From: Sulfuritalea sp.
GTDB taxonomy: Bacteria; Pseudomonadota; Gammaproteobacteria; Burkholderiales; Rhodocyclaceae
NCBI GenBank assembly: GCA_016708585.1
Contig: JADJFK010000028.1
Location: 20,888 to 84,887, forward strand
DNA length: 64,000 nt
Reading direction: 5' to 3'
The notes beneath the pieces were generated by a model. The model was not told where the DNA came from and did not search any database. It saw only the letters and a list, made by a program, of their open reading frames with translations. Each line of letters opens with the position of its first letter. Within the stretch, counting starts at the first letter, position 1. Below, in pieces: positions 35,767-48,077 of this stretch. Both the position numbers and the translations under genes were made by a program.

Positions 35767-36945
35767 TCAACTTGGCGAAGTCATGGTTGGCACATCCAGC
35801 GGCAGTTCTCCTTGTGCCGATTCGACGCTCATCCGTGGCGCGCTGCTGGCTGATAGTGTGCCGGCACGGACGCCGAGCAGACGTAGTTTTCGTTCCAGTG
35901 GTACACGGCGCAGGCAGTCGCCGGCAGCGCGGCGAATCATCGCCGGATCGGCCGTGGGACCGGGCAGTGTCAGGTCGCGCGTGGCGACGCGGAAGTCCTC
36001 ATAGCGCAGCTTGATGCCGATGGTGCGGGCGAGGTAACCCTTGCGCTGCAGGTCGGCCGCAACGCGCATGCAGAGCGTGGTGAAGATTTCGGACAGGATC
36101 GCGCGATCGCGGCGTACATGGAGGTCGCGCTCGAAGGTGGTTTCGCGGCTGATCGATTTGGTTTCTGAGTCGGTGACCAGCGGACGGTCGTCGATGCCAT
36201 GTGATGCGGCGTGCAGCCACTCGGCGTAGCTGCGTCCGAAATGCTCCTGCAGCACCGCGGGGTCGGCGGCCGCAAGCTCGGCGATCGTGGTGATGCCCAG
36301 GGTGGCGAGCTTGGCGTCGGCCTTGGGGCCGACGCCGTTGATCTTGCGCGCCGGCAGCGGCCAGATGCGCAGCGGGATATCGGCGGGTGCCAGCAGCGTC
36401 AGTCCGTCGGGCTTGTCCAGATCGGAACCGATCTTCGACAGCAGTTTGTTGGGGCTGATCGCGATCGAGCAGGTCAGCCCGGTCGCCGCCTTTACCGCCT
36501 GCTTGATCCGGCGCGCGAGGGCTACTGTTTCGTCGGGCAGGTCGCTCAGGTCGATGTAGATCTCGTCGATGCCGCGGTCTTCTATTTTTGGTGCGATGCG
36601 TGCCACCGCCGCCTTGAACAGGCGGGAATAATGACGGTAGGCCTCGAAGTCGACCGGCAGCAGGATTGCATCCGGTGCCAGCCTGGCAGCCTTCATCATG
36701 CCCATCGCCGAAAAAACGCCGAGCGCGCGTGCTTCATAAGTCGACGTCGTTATCACGCCGCGGCCGGCGTAGTCGCGGAGGCGGAAAAAGCGTCGACTTC
36801 CGTCGGGCAGACGTTCGGGTTGCTGATCGCGACGGCCGCCGATGACCACGGGCAGGCCACGCAGTTCGGGGTAGCGCAGGAGTTCGACCGACGCATAGAA
36901 GGCGTCCATGTCGAGATGGGCGATGCGGCGCGGTGGCATGTTCAT
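35767..36945 (-). CDS. dinB: DNA polymerase IV
   Basis: This 392-aa Y-family translesion polymerase has the catalytic AHLDMDAFYASVELLR at residue 9, YEARALGVFSAMGMMKA, and the second metal site RGIDEIYIDLSDL near 135. The thumb helix-hairpin-helix KINGVGPKADAKLATLG and the little-finger region follow. The tail QGELPLDV resembles a beta-clamp-binding motif. ATG 36945 is chosen because MPPRRIAHLDMDAF is the usual family start; the frame is open upstream for 63 codons but reads into the divergent gene's region. Confidence 0.94.
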   Translation of the reverse strand: MNMPPRRIAHLDMDAFYASVELLRYPELRGLPVVIGGRRDQQPERLPDGSRRFFRLRDYAGRGVITTSTYEARALGVFSAMGMMKAARLAPDAILLPVDFEAYRHYSRLFKAAVARIAPKIEDRGIDEIYIDLSDLPDETVALARRIKQAVKAATGLTCSIAISPNKLLSKIGSDLDKPDGLTLLAPADIPLRIWPLPARKINGVGPKADAKLATLGITTIAELAAADPAVLQEHFGRSYAEWLHAASHGIDDRPLVTDSETKSISRETTFERDLHVRRDRAILSEIFTTLCMRVAADLQRKGYLARTIGIKLRYEDFRVATRDLTLPGPTADPAMIRRAAGDCLRRVPLERKLRLLGVRAGTLSASSAPRMSVESAQGELPLDVPTMTSPS

Positions 36946-37048
36946 GGAAAAGTGACAATACCGGAAAAAATATCGGGTTAGCGATGCGGTGCCGGTTTGG
37001 GCTAGGATTGCGACGGAGGCATAGCTGTAATTGGAATGGGGTTCTGCA

Positions 37049-38212
<1,164 letters not shown>

Positions 38213-38217
38213 ACGGC

Positions 38218-38241
38218 AACGGGCAGCCGCGGCTGCCCGTT
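38218..38241. terminator. Bidirectional terminator hairpin
   Basis: A perfect 24-base palindrome (arms AACGGGCAGCCG and CGGCTGCCCGTT) lies exactly between the convergent M20 amidohydrolase and efp genes. It lacks a long T run, but position and symmetry fit a terminator shared by both strands. Confidence 0.75.
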
Positions 38242-38259
38242 GTCCGGGTCCGGCGCGGC

Positions 38260-38817
38260 TTACTTGACCCGGTTCTTGTACTCGCCGGTGCGCGTGTCGA
38301 TTTCGATCTTGTCGCCGATCTCGACGAACAGAGGCACGGGCAATTCGATCCCGGTGCTGATTTTCGCCGGTTTCATGACCTTGCCCGAGGTATCGCCCTT
38401 GACGGCCGGTTCGGTGTAGATCACTTCGCGCACGACGCTGTTGGGCATTTCGACCGAAATGGCCTTGCCGTCGTAGAACACCACTTCGACCGGCATGCTG
38501 TCCTCGAGATAGCTGACGGCGTCACCCATGTTCTCGCCTTCGACTTCGTACTGGTTGTACTCGGCATCCATGAATACGTACATGGGGTCGGCGAAATAGG
38601 AATAGGTGCATTCCTTGCGCTCCGGGACCACCTGGTCGAACTTGTCGTCAGCCTTGTAAACCGCCTCCGAGGCGGCGCCGGTGAGCAGATTCTTGAACTT
38701 GAACTTGACGACCGCCGCGCTGCGGCCGCCCTTGTTGTATTCGGCTTTTTGCACGACGAGGGGATCGTTGCCGACCATGACGACGTTGCCGGCGCGGAGT
38801 TCCTGGGCGATTTTCAT
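38260..38817 (-). CDS. efp: Translation elongation factor P
   Basis: This 185-aa factor rescues ribosomes stalled on polyproline. Start MKIAQELRAGNVVMVGNDPL and the three-domain length are standard. The loop YNKGGRSAAVV carries Arg at position 32, the residue rhamnosylated in betaproteobacteria and pseudomonads instead of the beta-lysylated lysine of E. coli. The rhamnosyltransferase gene earP is 33 bases upstream on the same strand. Confidence 0.98.
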   Translation of the reverse strand: MKIAQELRAGNVVMVGNDPLVVQKAEYNKGGRSAAVVKFKFKNLLTGAASEAVYKADDKFDQVVPERKECTYSYFADPMYVFMDAEYNQYEVEGENMGDAVSYLEDSMPVEVVFYDGKAISVEMPNSVVREVIYTEPAVKGDTSGKVMKPAKISTGIELPVPLFVEIGDKIEIDTRTGEYKNRVK

Positions 38818-38850
38818 GTTGGGTTTCCTGCTGCTGAATTTTTGAACCCG

Positions 38851-39915
38851 CTATTTTAGCCTTTGCAGGCAGAACTTTACAAGCCCGTCGGCGAGATCGG
38901 GGCGTTCCTTGAGGGATGTTGCCCAGCGTTGGCACGGCGCGTCCAGGGAGGGCAGATCGGCAGCGAATGCCATCCAGTCGAGTGGGCCGTCCCCGTTCCA
39001 GGCGTGCCAGAACGGGCGTAAAGCCGCACCGGCCGGATGCATCGCCAGAAAGGCGCCGAGCTTGGCCAGGTGGGCGCCCTCGGCTTGGGGATAGATCTGC
39101 CAGACGAAGGGCTTGGCGGCCCATTGGGCGCGGACGAAAGAGTCCTCGCCGCGGACGAAGTTCAGGTCGCAGGCCCAGAGCAGTTCATCGTAGCGTTCCT
39201 GGGGCAGGAAGGGCAGGGGCAGCAGGTCGAGCTTGCCGATCGCTTGTGCGGCATCGCTGCCGCCCGGCCGCAGCACGCGCACGGGACGCTCGGGCCGTGC
39301 CCACGCCGCCCATGCCTCGATCAGCCCGGGCAGCGCCGGATTGGCGTAACTGAACAGGGAAATCGTCAATTCCCCGGGCAGGCGCGGTGGCAAGGCGAAC
39401 TCGGCGCGGAAAGCCGCCTCGTCGAAACAATCGCGTCGCGCGTCGTAATCACGTTCGCGCAGCAGTCCGCCGGTGCCCGCCGTGAAACCCGGAAAGTAGA
39501 AGTGCTTGACCAGCGGCAGGCGCGGATGCGGCGACGGCTGGCGGTGGCAGCCTTCGACCCAGGCTTCCGCCGAGAGATACTCGAGATTGATCCAGACCGG
39601 CGGGCAGGCGCGGCTTGCCATGGCGTCGACGCACGCTTGGGGTGTTTCGCAGGCGAAGGCCTCGATCACCACTTCGGGCGTGTCATCCTCCGGCCAGGGG
39701 CGCGACCACGTCGTCGGCCAGGCATGCACCTCGACCGGCCCCGTGGCGAAGCCGGGTGCCAACCGGTACAAGGGCGCAAGGTCGTCGATCCACAGGCGGA
39801 CTCGCCAGCCGTGATCCGCAGCCAACTGGCGTGCCAGGCGCCAGCAAACCGCGGCATCGCCGTAGTTGTCGACGACGGCGCAGAAAATGTCGCAGCGGAT
39901 TGCATTGTTCTTCAT
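38851..39915 (-). CDS. earP: EF-P arginine rhamnosyltransferase
   Basis: This 354-aa enzyme transfers rhamnose from dTDP-rhamnose to Arg32 of EF-P. The conserved start CDIFCAVVDNYGDAAVCWRL has the two aspartates needed for catalysis in characterised EarP (here residues 16 and 20), and the C-terminal NFVRGEDSFVRAQWAAKPFV binds the nucleotide sugar. It lies immediately upstream of efp, forming the earP-efp pair typical of this pathway. The rml genes for dTDP-rhamnose are not in the window. Confidence 0.96.
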   Translation of the reverse strand: MKNNAIRCDIFCAVVDNYGDAAVCWRLARQLAADHGWRVRLWIDDLAPLYRLAPGFATGPVEVHAWPTTWSRPWPEDDTPEVVIEAFACETPQACVDAMASRACPPVWINLEYLSAEAWVEGCHRQPSPHPRLPLVKHFYFPGFTAGTGGLLRERDYDARRDCFDEAAFRAEFALPPRLPGELTISLFSYANPALPGLIEAWAAWARPERPVRVLRPGGSDAAQAIGKLDLLPLPFLPQERYDELLWACDLNFVRGEDSFVRAQWAAKPFVWQIYPQAEGAHLAKLGAFLAMHPAGAALRPFWHAWNGDGPLDWMAFAADLPSLDAPCQRWATSLKERPDLADGLVKFCLQRLK

Positions 39916-39936
39916 GGCGGGCGGTATCCTAGCCTA

Positions 39937-40569
39937 ATGGATACGCTCATGAACTGTACCGACTGTCCGCGCCTGGCCGGCTTCCTTGCCGGGGTGCGTG
40001 GCAGCAGGCCGGATTACCATGCGCGCCCGGTGCCGGCCTTCGGCGATCCGCGGGCCCGCCTGCTGATCGTCGGCCTCGCGCCCGGCATGCATGGCGCCAA
40101 CCGCACGGGGCGTCCATTCACCGGCGACTATGCCGGTATCCTGCTTTACGAAACCCTGCATGCCTTCGGTTTCGGCTCTCATCCGGTATCGCTCGCAGCC
40201 GACGACGATTTGCGCCTGAGCGATTGTCGCATCACCAATGCGGTGAAGTGCCTGCCGCCGGCGAACAAGCCCGAGCCGGCGGAGATCAAGACCTGCAACC
40301 CGTATCTTGCCGGCGAATTGAAGGCGTCGCCGGATGTCAGGGTGATCCTGGCACTCGGGCTGGTGGCGCACAAGGCGGTGCTGATGGCGCTGGGCCTCAG
40401 GCAGTCCGCACTGGTTTTCGGTCATGGCGTGCGCCACCCCTTGCCCGATGGCCGCGTCCTGATCGACAGCTACCATTGCAGCCGCTACAACACCCAGACC
40501 CGCCGTCTCACCCGTGCCGACTTTCACGATGTCTTCCGCAAGATCCGCGACGAACTCGGCGCCGGTTGA
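39937..40569 (+). CDS. Uracil-DNA glycosylase family protein (UDGb/family 5 type)
   Basis: This protein of about 210 aa should remove uracil or other deaminated bases from DNA. It has the N-terminal cysteine pair of the Fe-S UDGs (CTDCPRL), motif 1 GLAPGMHGANRTGRPFTGDY typical of family 5, the further cluster-type cysteines at NAVKCLPPANKPEPAEIKTC, and motif 2 SYHCSRYNTQTRRLT. ATG 39937 is used; a second ATG is 4 codons later. It is divergent from earP and overlaps uvrC by about 40 bases, forming a repair gene pair. Confidence 0.88.
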   Translation: MDTLMNCTDCPRLAGFLAGVRGSRPDYHARPVPAFGDPRARLLIVGLAPGMHGANRTGRPFTGDYAGILLYETLHAFGFGSHPVSLAADDDLRLSDCRITNAVKCLPPANKPEPAEIKTCNPYLAGELKASPDVRVILALGLVAHKAVLMALGLRQSALVFGHGVRHPLPDGRVLIDSYHCSRYNTQTRRLTRADFHDVFRKIRDELGAG

Positions 40570-42346
40570 GGCTGCGTTCGACGCCCGTGGTTTCCTGGCG
40601 ACCCTGACCGAGTCGCCCGGGGTGTACCGCATGCTGGCGGCCGATCGAGCGGTGCTCTACGTCGGCAAGGCGAAAAACCTGAAGAAGCGCGTTGCGTCCT
40701 ACTTCAACAAGGGTGGCCACAGCCCGCGCATCGCATTGATGCTGCAGCAGGTAGCGGCCATGGAGGTCACCGCGACGCGCTCCGAAGCCGAAGCGCTGAT
40801 CCTGGAAAACACGCTGATCAAGAAGCTGGCGCCCAAATACAACATCCTGTTTCGCGACGACAAGTCCTATCCGTATATCGGCGTGTCAGGCGGGGACTTC
40901 CCTCGCCTTTTCTACCATCGCGGCGGCTTCGAAAAGAAGTCGCAGTATTTCGGTCCGTTCCCCAACGGCCTTGCGGTGCGCGAGAGCATCCAGCTGATCC
41001 AGAAGACCTTCCTGCTGCGCACCTGCGAGGAGTCGGTGTTCGCGAATCGTTCGCGGCCCTGCCTGATGCACCAGATCAAGCGCTGCAAGGGCCCCTGTGT
41101 CGGCCTGGTGTCAAAGCAGGGCTACGCGGCCGACGTGCGCCTGGCGGAAATGTTCCTGCGCGGTCGGCACGCGGAAGTGATCGATCGACTGACGGCGCAG
41201 ATGGAAGCTGCGGCCGACGGATTGCGCTTCGAGGATGCGGCTGCCCTGCGCGACCAGATACGGGCGCTGCAGGCCGTGCTGCATCGCCAATACGTGAGTT
41301 CCACCAGGGATACCGATGTCGACATCATCGCGGCGGTCGTCGAGCGCGGCAGCCTGTGCGTCAATCTGGCCATGGTCCGCGGCGGGCTGCATCTCGGCGA
41401 CCGCGCCTATTTTCCGCAAGCCGCGGCGGAAGCGGAGGCGGCCGAAGGCCTCGCCGCCTTCGTCGTCCAGCATTACGTGGATCAACCGGTGCCGGCGCGG
41501 CTGATCCTGAGCGAGTTTCCGGTCGAGGATCTGCCCGAGGCAGCGAACGCCGGGTCGCCGCGGAACGAGATGGAGCGCGCCTGGGTGGAGATGGCCCTGT
41601 CCAATGCGCGCCTCGCGCTGCAGGCACGCTGGCAGGCAAAGGCGCGCAGCAGCGGCCGGCTGGCGGCCCTGCAGGAGGCGCTCGACATGCCTGAGCCGCC
41701 GCGCCGCATCGAGTGTTTCGACATCAGCCACACCATGGGCGAAGCTACCGTCGCCTCCTGCGTGGTCTGCGTCGACGGGGCGATGAAGAAGGGTGACTAC
41801 CGGCGCTTCAACATCGAGGGCATCCAGCCCGGCGACGACTATGCGGCGATGCGGCAGGCCCTGATGCGGCGCTACGAGAAAGTCGCCACGGGCGAAGCGC
41901 CGGCTCCCGACCTGATCCTGATCGACGGCGGCAAAGGCCAGCATCGCGTGGCGCGAGAGGTCTTCGCCGAACTCGGGCTCGACCACCTGTTCAGCATCGG
42001 CGTGGCGAAGGGCGAGGATCGCAAGCCGGGGCTGGAGACTCTCTTCGTGCATGGTCGCGGCATGCCGCTACAATTGGGAATGGACCATGCCGGCTTTCAC
42101 CTGATACAGGAAATCCGCGACGAGGCGCACCGCTTTGCCATCGTCGGGCATCGGGCGCGGCGCGCCAGGGCGCGCGGGCGTTCGAAACTTGAAGATATCG
42201 CCGGTGTCGGCCCGGCACGGCGCAAGAAGTTGCTCGCCCAGTTTGGCGGTTTCGACGGCGTGAAGGCGGCAACGATCGAGGATCTGTGCCGGGTTACCGG
42301 CATCTCGCGGCGATTGGCCGAAGAAATCCACAAGACCCTCAGATGA
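40529..42346 (+). CDS. uvrC: Excinuclease ABC subunit C
   Basis: This protein of about 605 aa makes the dual incisions of nucleotide excision repair. It contains the GIY-YIG domain (SPGVYRMLAADRAVLYVGKA with KNLKKRV) at the N terminus, the cysteine region RSRPCLMHQIKRCKGPCVG, a UVR motif near 205, the RNase H-like endonuclease (IECFDISHTMGEATVASCVV and LILIDGGKGQ), and C-terminal helix-hairpin-helix repeats (LEDIAGVGPARRKKLLAQFG). Start choice is uncertain: ATG 40529 is used, and a GTG lies 5 codons upstream, both inside the preceding gene. Confidence 0.96.
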   Translation: MSSARSATNSAPVEAAFDARGFLATLTESPGVYRMLAADRAVLYVGKAKNLKKRVASYFNKGGHSPRIALMLQQVAAMEVTATRSEAEALILENTLIKKLAPKYNILFRDDKSYPYIGVSGGDFPRLFYHRGGFEKKSQYFGPFPNGLAVRESIQLIQKTFLLRTCEESVFANRSRPCLMHQIKRCKGPCVGLVSKQGYAADVRLAEMFLRGRHAEVIDRLTAQMEAAADGLRFEDAAALRDQIRALQAVLHRQYVSSTRDTDVDIIAAVVERGSLCVNLAMVRGGLHLGDRAYFPQAAAEAEAAEGLAAFVVQHYVDQPVPARLILSEFPVEDLPEAANAGSPRNEMERAWVEMALSNARLALQARWQAKARSSGRLAALQEALDMPEPPRRIECFDISHTMGEATVASCVVCVDGAMKKGDYRRFNIEGIQPGDDYAAMRQALMRRYEKVATGEAPAPDLILIDGGKGQHRVAREVFAELGLDHLFSIGVAKGEDRKPGLETLFVHGRGMPLQLGMDHAGFHLIQEIRDEAHRFAIVGHRARRARARGRSKLEDIAGVGPARRKKLLAQFGGFDGVKAATIEDLCRVTGISRRLAEEIHKTLR

Positions 42347-42347
42347 A

Positions 42348-42911
42348 ATGCCGCTGAACATCCCCAACCTGCTGACCTGGGCACGAATCCTCCTCATCCC
42401 GCTGGTGGTTGGCGTGTATTACCTGCCGTTGTCTTCGACCGAGCAGAATTTCATCGCCACCGCCGCGTTTTTGATTGCTGCCGTGACCGACTGGATCGAC
42501 GGCTGGCTGGCGCGCAAACTGAATCAGACGTCGGCCTTCGGTGCCTTTCTCGATCCCGTGGCCGACAAGCTGATGGTGGCTGCGGCGCTGGTGGTGCTGG
42601 TCCGGCTCGATCGTGCCGACGTCATGCTGGCGTTCATCATCATCGGTCGCGAGATCGCCATCTCGGCCTTGCGCGAATGGATGGCGAACATCGGCGCGGC
42701 GAAAAGCGTCGCGGTTTCCTTCATCGGAAAATTGAAAACCATCGCCCAGATGACGGCGATTCCGATGCTGCTGTGGCACACCCCGATCGGCCCGCTCGAC
42801 ATGCATCTGCTGGGTACCGCTGCGCTGTGGATCGCGGCCCTGCTTACCCTCTGGTCGATGGCGTACTACTTGCGGAAAGCGTGGCCCGAAATCTCCGCTC
42901 GCAATCGTTGA
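42348..42911 (+). CDS. pgsA: CDP-diacylglycerol--glycerol-3-phosphate 3-phosphatidyltransferase
   Basis: This 187-aa inner-membrane enzyme makes phosphatidylglycerophosphate. The CDP-alcohol phosphotransferase signature D-G-x2-A-R-x8-G-x3-D-x3-D is present as DGWLARKLNQTSAFGAFLDP and VADK. The N-terminal MPLNIPNLLTWARILLIPLV is typical. It begins one base after the uvrC stop, an arrangement often seen in proteobacteria, and its stop codon overlaps the promoter of the tRNA operon. Confidence 0.97.
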   Translation: MPLNIPNLLTWARILLIPLVVGVYYLPLSSTEQNFIATAAFLIAAVTDWIDGWLARKLNQTSAFGAFLDPVADKLMVAAALVVLVRLDRADVMLAFIIIGREIAISALREWMANIGAAKSVAVSFIGKLKTIAQMTAIPMLLWHTPIGPLDMHLLGTAALWIAALLTLWSMAYYLRKAWPEISARNR

Positions 42912-42935
42912 CACAATGATATCCACCGATATAAT
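42908..42935 (+). promoter_or_regulatory. Strong promoter of the Gly-Cys-Leu tRNA operon
   Basis: TTGACA (42908-42913) and TATAAT (42930-42935) both match consensus exactly and are separated by 16 bases. A GC-rich discriminator follows and tRNA-Gly begins 13 bases downstream. The -35 box overlaps the pgsA stop codon. Confidence 0.9.
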
Positions 42936-42948
42936 GCTCGGCTGTTTT

Positions 42949-43024
42949 GCGGCAGTAGCTCAGTTGGTAGAGCGCAACCTTGCCAAGGTTGAGGTCGAGA
43001 GTTCGAGACTCTTCTGCCGCTCCA
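42949..43024 (+). tRNA. tRNA-Gly (anticodon GCC)
   Basis: A 76-base cloverleaf: acceptor GCGGCAG pairs with CTGCCGC, D arm AGCTCAGTTGGTAGAGC, anticodon loop with GCC (CTTGCCAAG), T loop TTCGAGA, and encoded CCA. Confidence 0.97.
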
Positions 43025-43082
43025 GTTTCCCGGGGGAAAGCGATCGCTTTCCCCCTTTTAACTTGAAGCTTAAGTCCTTCGC

Positions 43083-43156
43083 GGCGCGATGGCAGAGTGG
43101 TTATGCAGCGGCCTGCAAAGCCGTGTACCTCGGTTCGATTCCGGGTCGCGCCTCCA
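43083..43156 (+). tRNA. tRNA-Cys (anticodon GCA)
   Basis: A 74-base cloverleaf: acceptor GGCGCGA pairs with TCGCGCC, anticodon loop with GCA (CCTGCAAAG), T loop TTCGATT, and encoded CCA. Second gene of the tRNA operon. Confidence 0.97.
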
Positions 43157-43185
43157 GTGTTTCGTCCGTTTCGAGCGTTTCTCGG

Positions 43186-43270
43186 GCCCGGATGGTGAAA
43201 TTGGTAGACACAAGGGACTTAAAATCCCTCGGCGCAAGCCATACCGGTTCGATTCCGGTTCCGGGCACCA
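43186..43270 (+). tRNA. tRNA-Leu (anticodon TAA)
   Basis: An 85-base class II tRNA: acceptor GCCCGGA pairs with TCCGGGC, anticodon loop with TAA (ACTTAAAAT), long variable arm, T loop TTCGATT, and encoded CCA. Third gene of the operon. Confidence 0.97.
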
Positions 43271-43283
43271 GGTACCCAGACAC

Positions 43284-43715
43284 GTGATAGTCCTCAATCT
43301 CCTGTGTGACCGGGGACACCGCTTTGAAGGCTGGTTCGCTTCGGGCGAGGCGTTTCGTGATCAAAGCCAGCGCCGGCTGGTGCATTGCCCCCAGTGTCAG
43401 ACCTCGGGCATAAGCCAGTTGCCATCGGCGCCGCATGTCAAGCGCGCGGCGACGGAGGTCGCGATCCCGGAGAAGGCGACAACGCCCGCGTCTGCGCCGG
43501 CCATGGTGCAGTTGCACCAGGCGCTGGTCAGCATGGCGCGAAAAGCCGAAAACGTCGGCGAGCGATTTCCCGAGGAAGCGCGGCGCATCCATTACGACGA
43601 AGCACCGGCGCGCAGCATCCGCGGCGTTGCAACGCAGGACGAAACGCGCGACCTCCTGGAAGAGGGCATTGCCGTGCTGCCGGCGCCCGTGCCGCCGGAA
43701 GACGAGTTGCACTGA
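43284..43715 (+). CDS. DUF1178 family protein
   Basis: This 143-aa protein of unknown function begins VIVLNLLCDRGHRFEGWFAS and has a second cysteine pair in HCPQCQTSGI, suggesting a small zinc-ribbon fold. The C-terminal half (ERFPEEARRIHYDEAPARSI, then GVATQDETRDLLEEG) is conserved in the family. I chose GTG 43284 because it gives the family start. It follows tRNA-Leu by 13 bases and may be read from the tRNA promoter. It converges with mutS. Confidence 0.9.
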   Translation: MIVLNLLCDRGHRFEGWFASGEAFRDQSQRRLVHCPQCQTSGISQLPSAPHVKRAATEVAIPEKATTPASAPAMVQLHQALVSMARKAENVGERFPEEARRIHYDEAPARSIRGVATQDETRDLLEEGIAVLPAPVPPEDELH

Positions 43716-43721
43716 CCGAGG

Positions 43722-46334
<2,613 letters not shown>

Positions 46335-46344
46335 CGGACTCGGG

Positions 46345-47151
46345 TCAGGCCCTTAGTTTTGCGTTCAGGTGGGGGGTGATGAGTTGCAGCAACTGCGAAA
46401 ATATTTTCGGGTTGCCGCCGATGATGTTGCCGGTCTTCATGTAATTCGCTTCGCCCGACAGGTCGCCGACCAGCCCGCCGGCTTCGGTGATCAGCAGGCT
46501 GCCGGCCGCCATGTCCCAGGGCGAGAGGCCGAGTTCCCAGAAGCCGTCCATGCGCCCGCACGCCACCCAGGCCAGGTCGAGCGAGGCGGCGCCCGGGCGG
46601 CGCATGCCGGCGGTGCGCTGGGCGACGTCGCGGAAGATCGCCAGGTAGGTGTCGACGTGGTCGAACATGCGATAGGGGAAGCCGGTGCCGATCAGCGCTT
46701 CGTCGAGGCGGAAGCGCTTGGCGACGCGGATGCGCTTTTCGTTGACGAAGGCGCCGCCGCCCTTGCTGGCGGTGAAGATTTCATTGCGGTTGGGGTCGTA
46801 CACCACGGCCTGCGTCATCACGCCCTTGTGCGCCAGGCCGATGGAAATGGCATATTGGGGCACGCCGTGGATGAAGTTGGTGGTGCCGTCGAGCGGATCG
46901 ATGATCCACTGGTATTCGTTGTCGGCGCGGGTGCCGGCCAGCCCCGACTCCTCTGCTAGAATTCCATGGGTCGGATACGCCTCGCGCAACACTTCCAGAA
47001 TGGCCGCTTCTGCGGCGCGGTCGACCTCCGTTACATAATCGCTTTGCTGCTTGACGTCGACCCTGAGTTTGTCGACATCCATGCTGGCGCGATTGATGAT
47101 CTGGCCGGCGCGACGCGCGGCTTTTACGGCTATGTTCAGCGTGGGATGCAT
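46345..47151 (-). CDS. suhB: Inositol monophosphatase family protein (SuhB type)
   Basis: This 268-aa Mg2+-dependent phosphatase has the metal-site motifs ILAEESG, WIIDPLDGTTNFIHGVP and SPWDMAAGSLLITEAGG. Proteobacterial SuhB also binds RNA polymerase and assists rRNA transcription. It is divergent from trmJ with a gap of about 100 bases and is followed by mutS. Confidence 0.94.
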   Translation of the reverse strand: MHPTLNIAVKAARRAGQIINRASMDVDKLRVDVKQQSDYVTEVDRAAEAAILEVLREAYPTHGILAEESGLAGTRADNEYQWIIDPLDGTTNFIHGVPQYAISIGLAHKGVMTQAVVYDPNRNEIFTASKGGGAFVNEKRIRVAKRFRLDEALIGTGFPYRMFDHVDTYLAIFRDVAQRTAGMRRPGAASLDLAWVACGRMDGFWELGLSPWDMAAGSLLITEAGGLVGDLSGEANYMKTGNIIGGNPKIFSQLLQLITPHLNAKLRA

Positions 47152-47252
47152 GGATTTTGCGGCGGGGCAGCCAAAGAGGGGCGCAAACAGCGCGCGAAGG
47201 CCGCAATTCTATCCCGGGATACCGTCCTGGCCCAGAGGGGCCGGGACATACT

Positions 47253-48023
47253 ATGAACACAATGCCACTGTCCGCAGTCACCGTACTCGACCGCATCCGC
47301 GTCGTCCTCTCGCACCCCAGCCATCCGGGCAATATCGGCGCGGCGGCGCGGGCCATGAAGGCCATGGGGCTGTCGCGGCTGGTGCTGGTGAATCCGAAGC
47401 TGTTTCCCGATGCCCAGGCCGATGCCATGGCGGCGGGCGCCACCGACCTGCTGGTGCAGGCCGAGGTCGTATCCTCGTTGCCGGAAGCCCTGAGCGGCAC
47501 CGTGCTGGCCGTGGCGATGACGGCGCGGCGCCGGGAACTCGCGGTGCCGGCGCTGTGGGCTCGGGATGCGGCGGCTGAACTGATTGCATCGGCTGGCAGC
47601 GGAGAGGTCGCGCTGGTGTTCGGCAACGAGACCTCGGGCCTGTCCAACGATGAACTCGCAATGTGCCGGCGTTGGGCGATGATTCCCGTCAACCCGGAAT
47701 TCAGTTCGCTCAACCTTGCCGCCGCCGTCCAGGTGATGTGCTACGAACTGCGGCTGGCGGCGCTTGACCCCGGTGCGCCGCCGGCCATTGCCGGTGCCGG
47801 CGAAATTGCCAGCCATGACGAGGTGGAAGGTTTGATCGCGCATGTCGAGCGTGCCGCCCTGTCCAGCGGTTTCCTCGATCCGGCCAGCCCCAAGCGCCTG
47901 ATCCCGCGGCTGCGACGGATGTTTTCCCGCGCCGCGCCGGAGAAGAAAGAGGTTGATATCCTGCGGGGCCTCCTGGCGGCATTGGAAAAGCCGCTTCCGG
48001 CCCGAAATGCAAATAAAACTTGA
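47253..48023 (+). CDS. trmJ: tRNA (cytidine/uridine-2'-O-)-methyltransferase TrmJ
   Basis: This 256-aa SPOUT methyltransferase modifies position 32 of tRNAs. Its knot motifs are VLSHPSHPGNIGAAARAMKA with MG, LVFGNETSGLSNDEL, and IPVNPEFSSLNLAAAVQVMC. I chose ATG 47253; the frame is open 32 codons upstream into the divergent suhB promoter. The gene commonly precedes cysE and the isc operon in proteobacteria, as it does here. Confidence 0.95.
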   Translation: MNTMPLSAVTVLDRIRVVLSHPSHPGNIGAAARAMKAMGLSRLVLVNPKLFPDAQADAMAAGATDLLVQAEVVSSLPEALSGTVLAVAMTARRRELAVPALWARDAAAELIASAGSGEVALVFGNETSGLSNDELAMCRRWAMIPVNPEFSSLNLAAAVQVMCYELRLAALDPGAPPAIAGAGEIASHDEVEGLIAHVERAALSSGFLDPASPKRLIPRLRRMFSRAAPEKKEVDILRGLLAALEKPLPARNANKT

Positions 48024-48077
48024 CCCCCGCGCTGGGGATTTCTACCATTTCAGCAAGTTCTAATAAAAGACCGCTCC

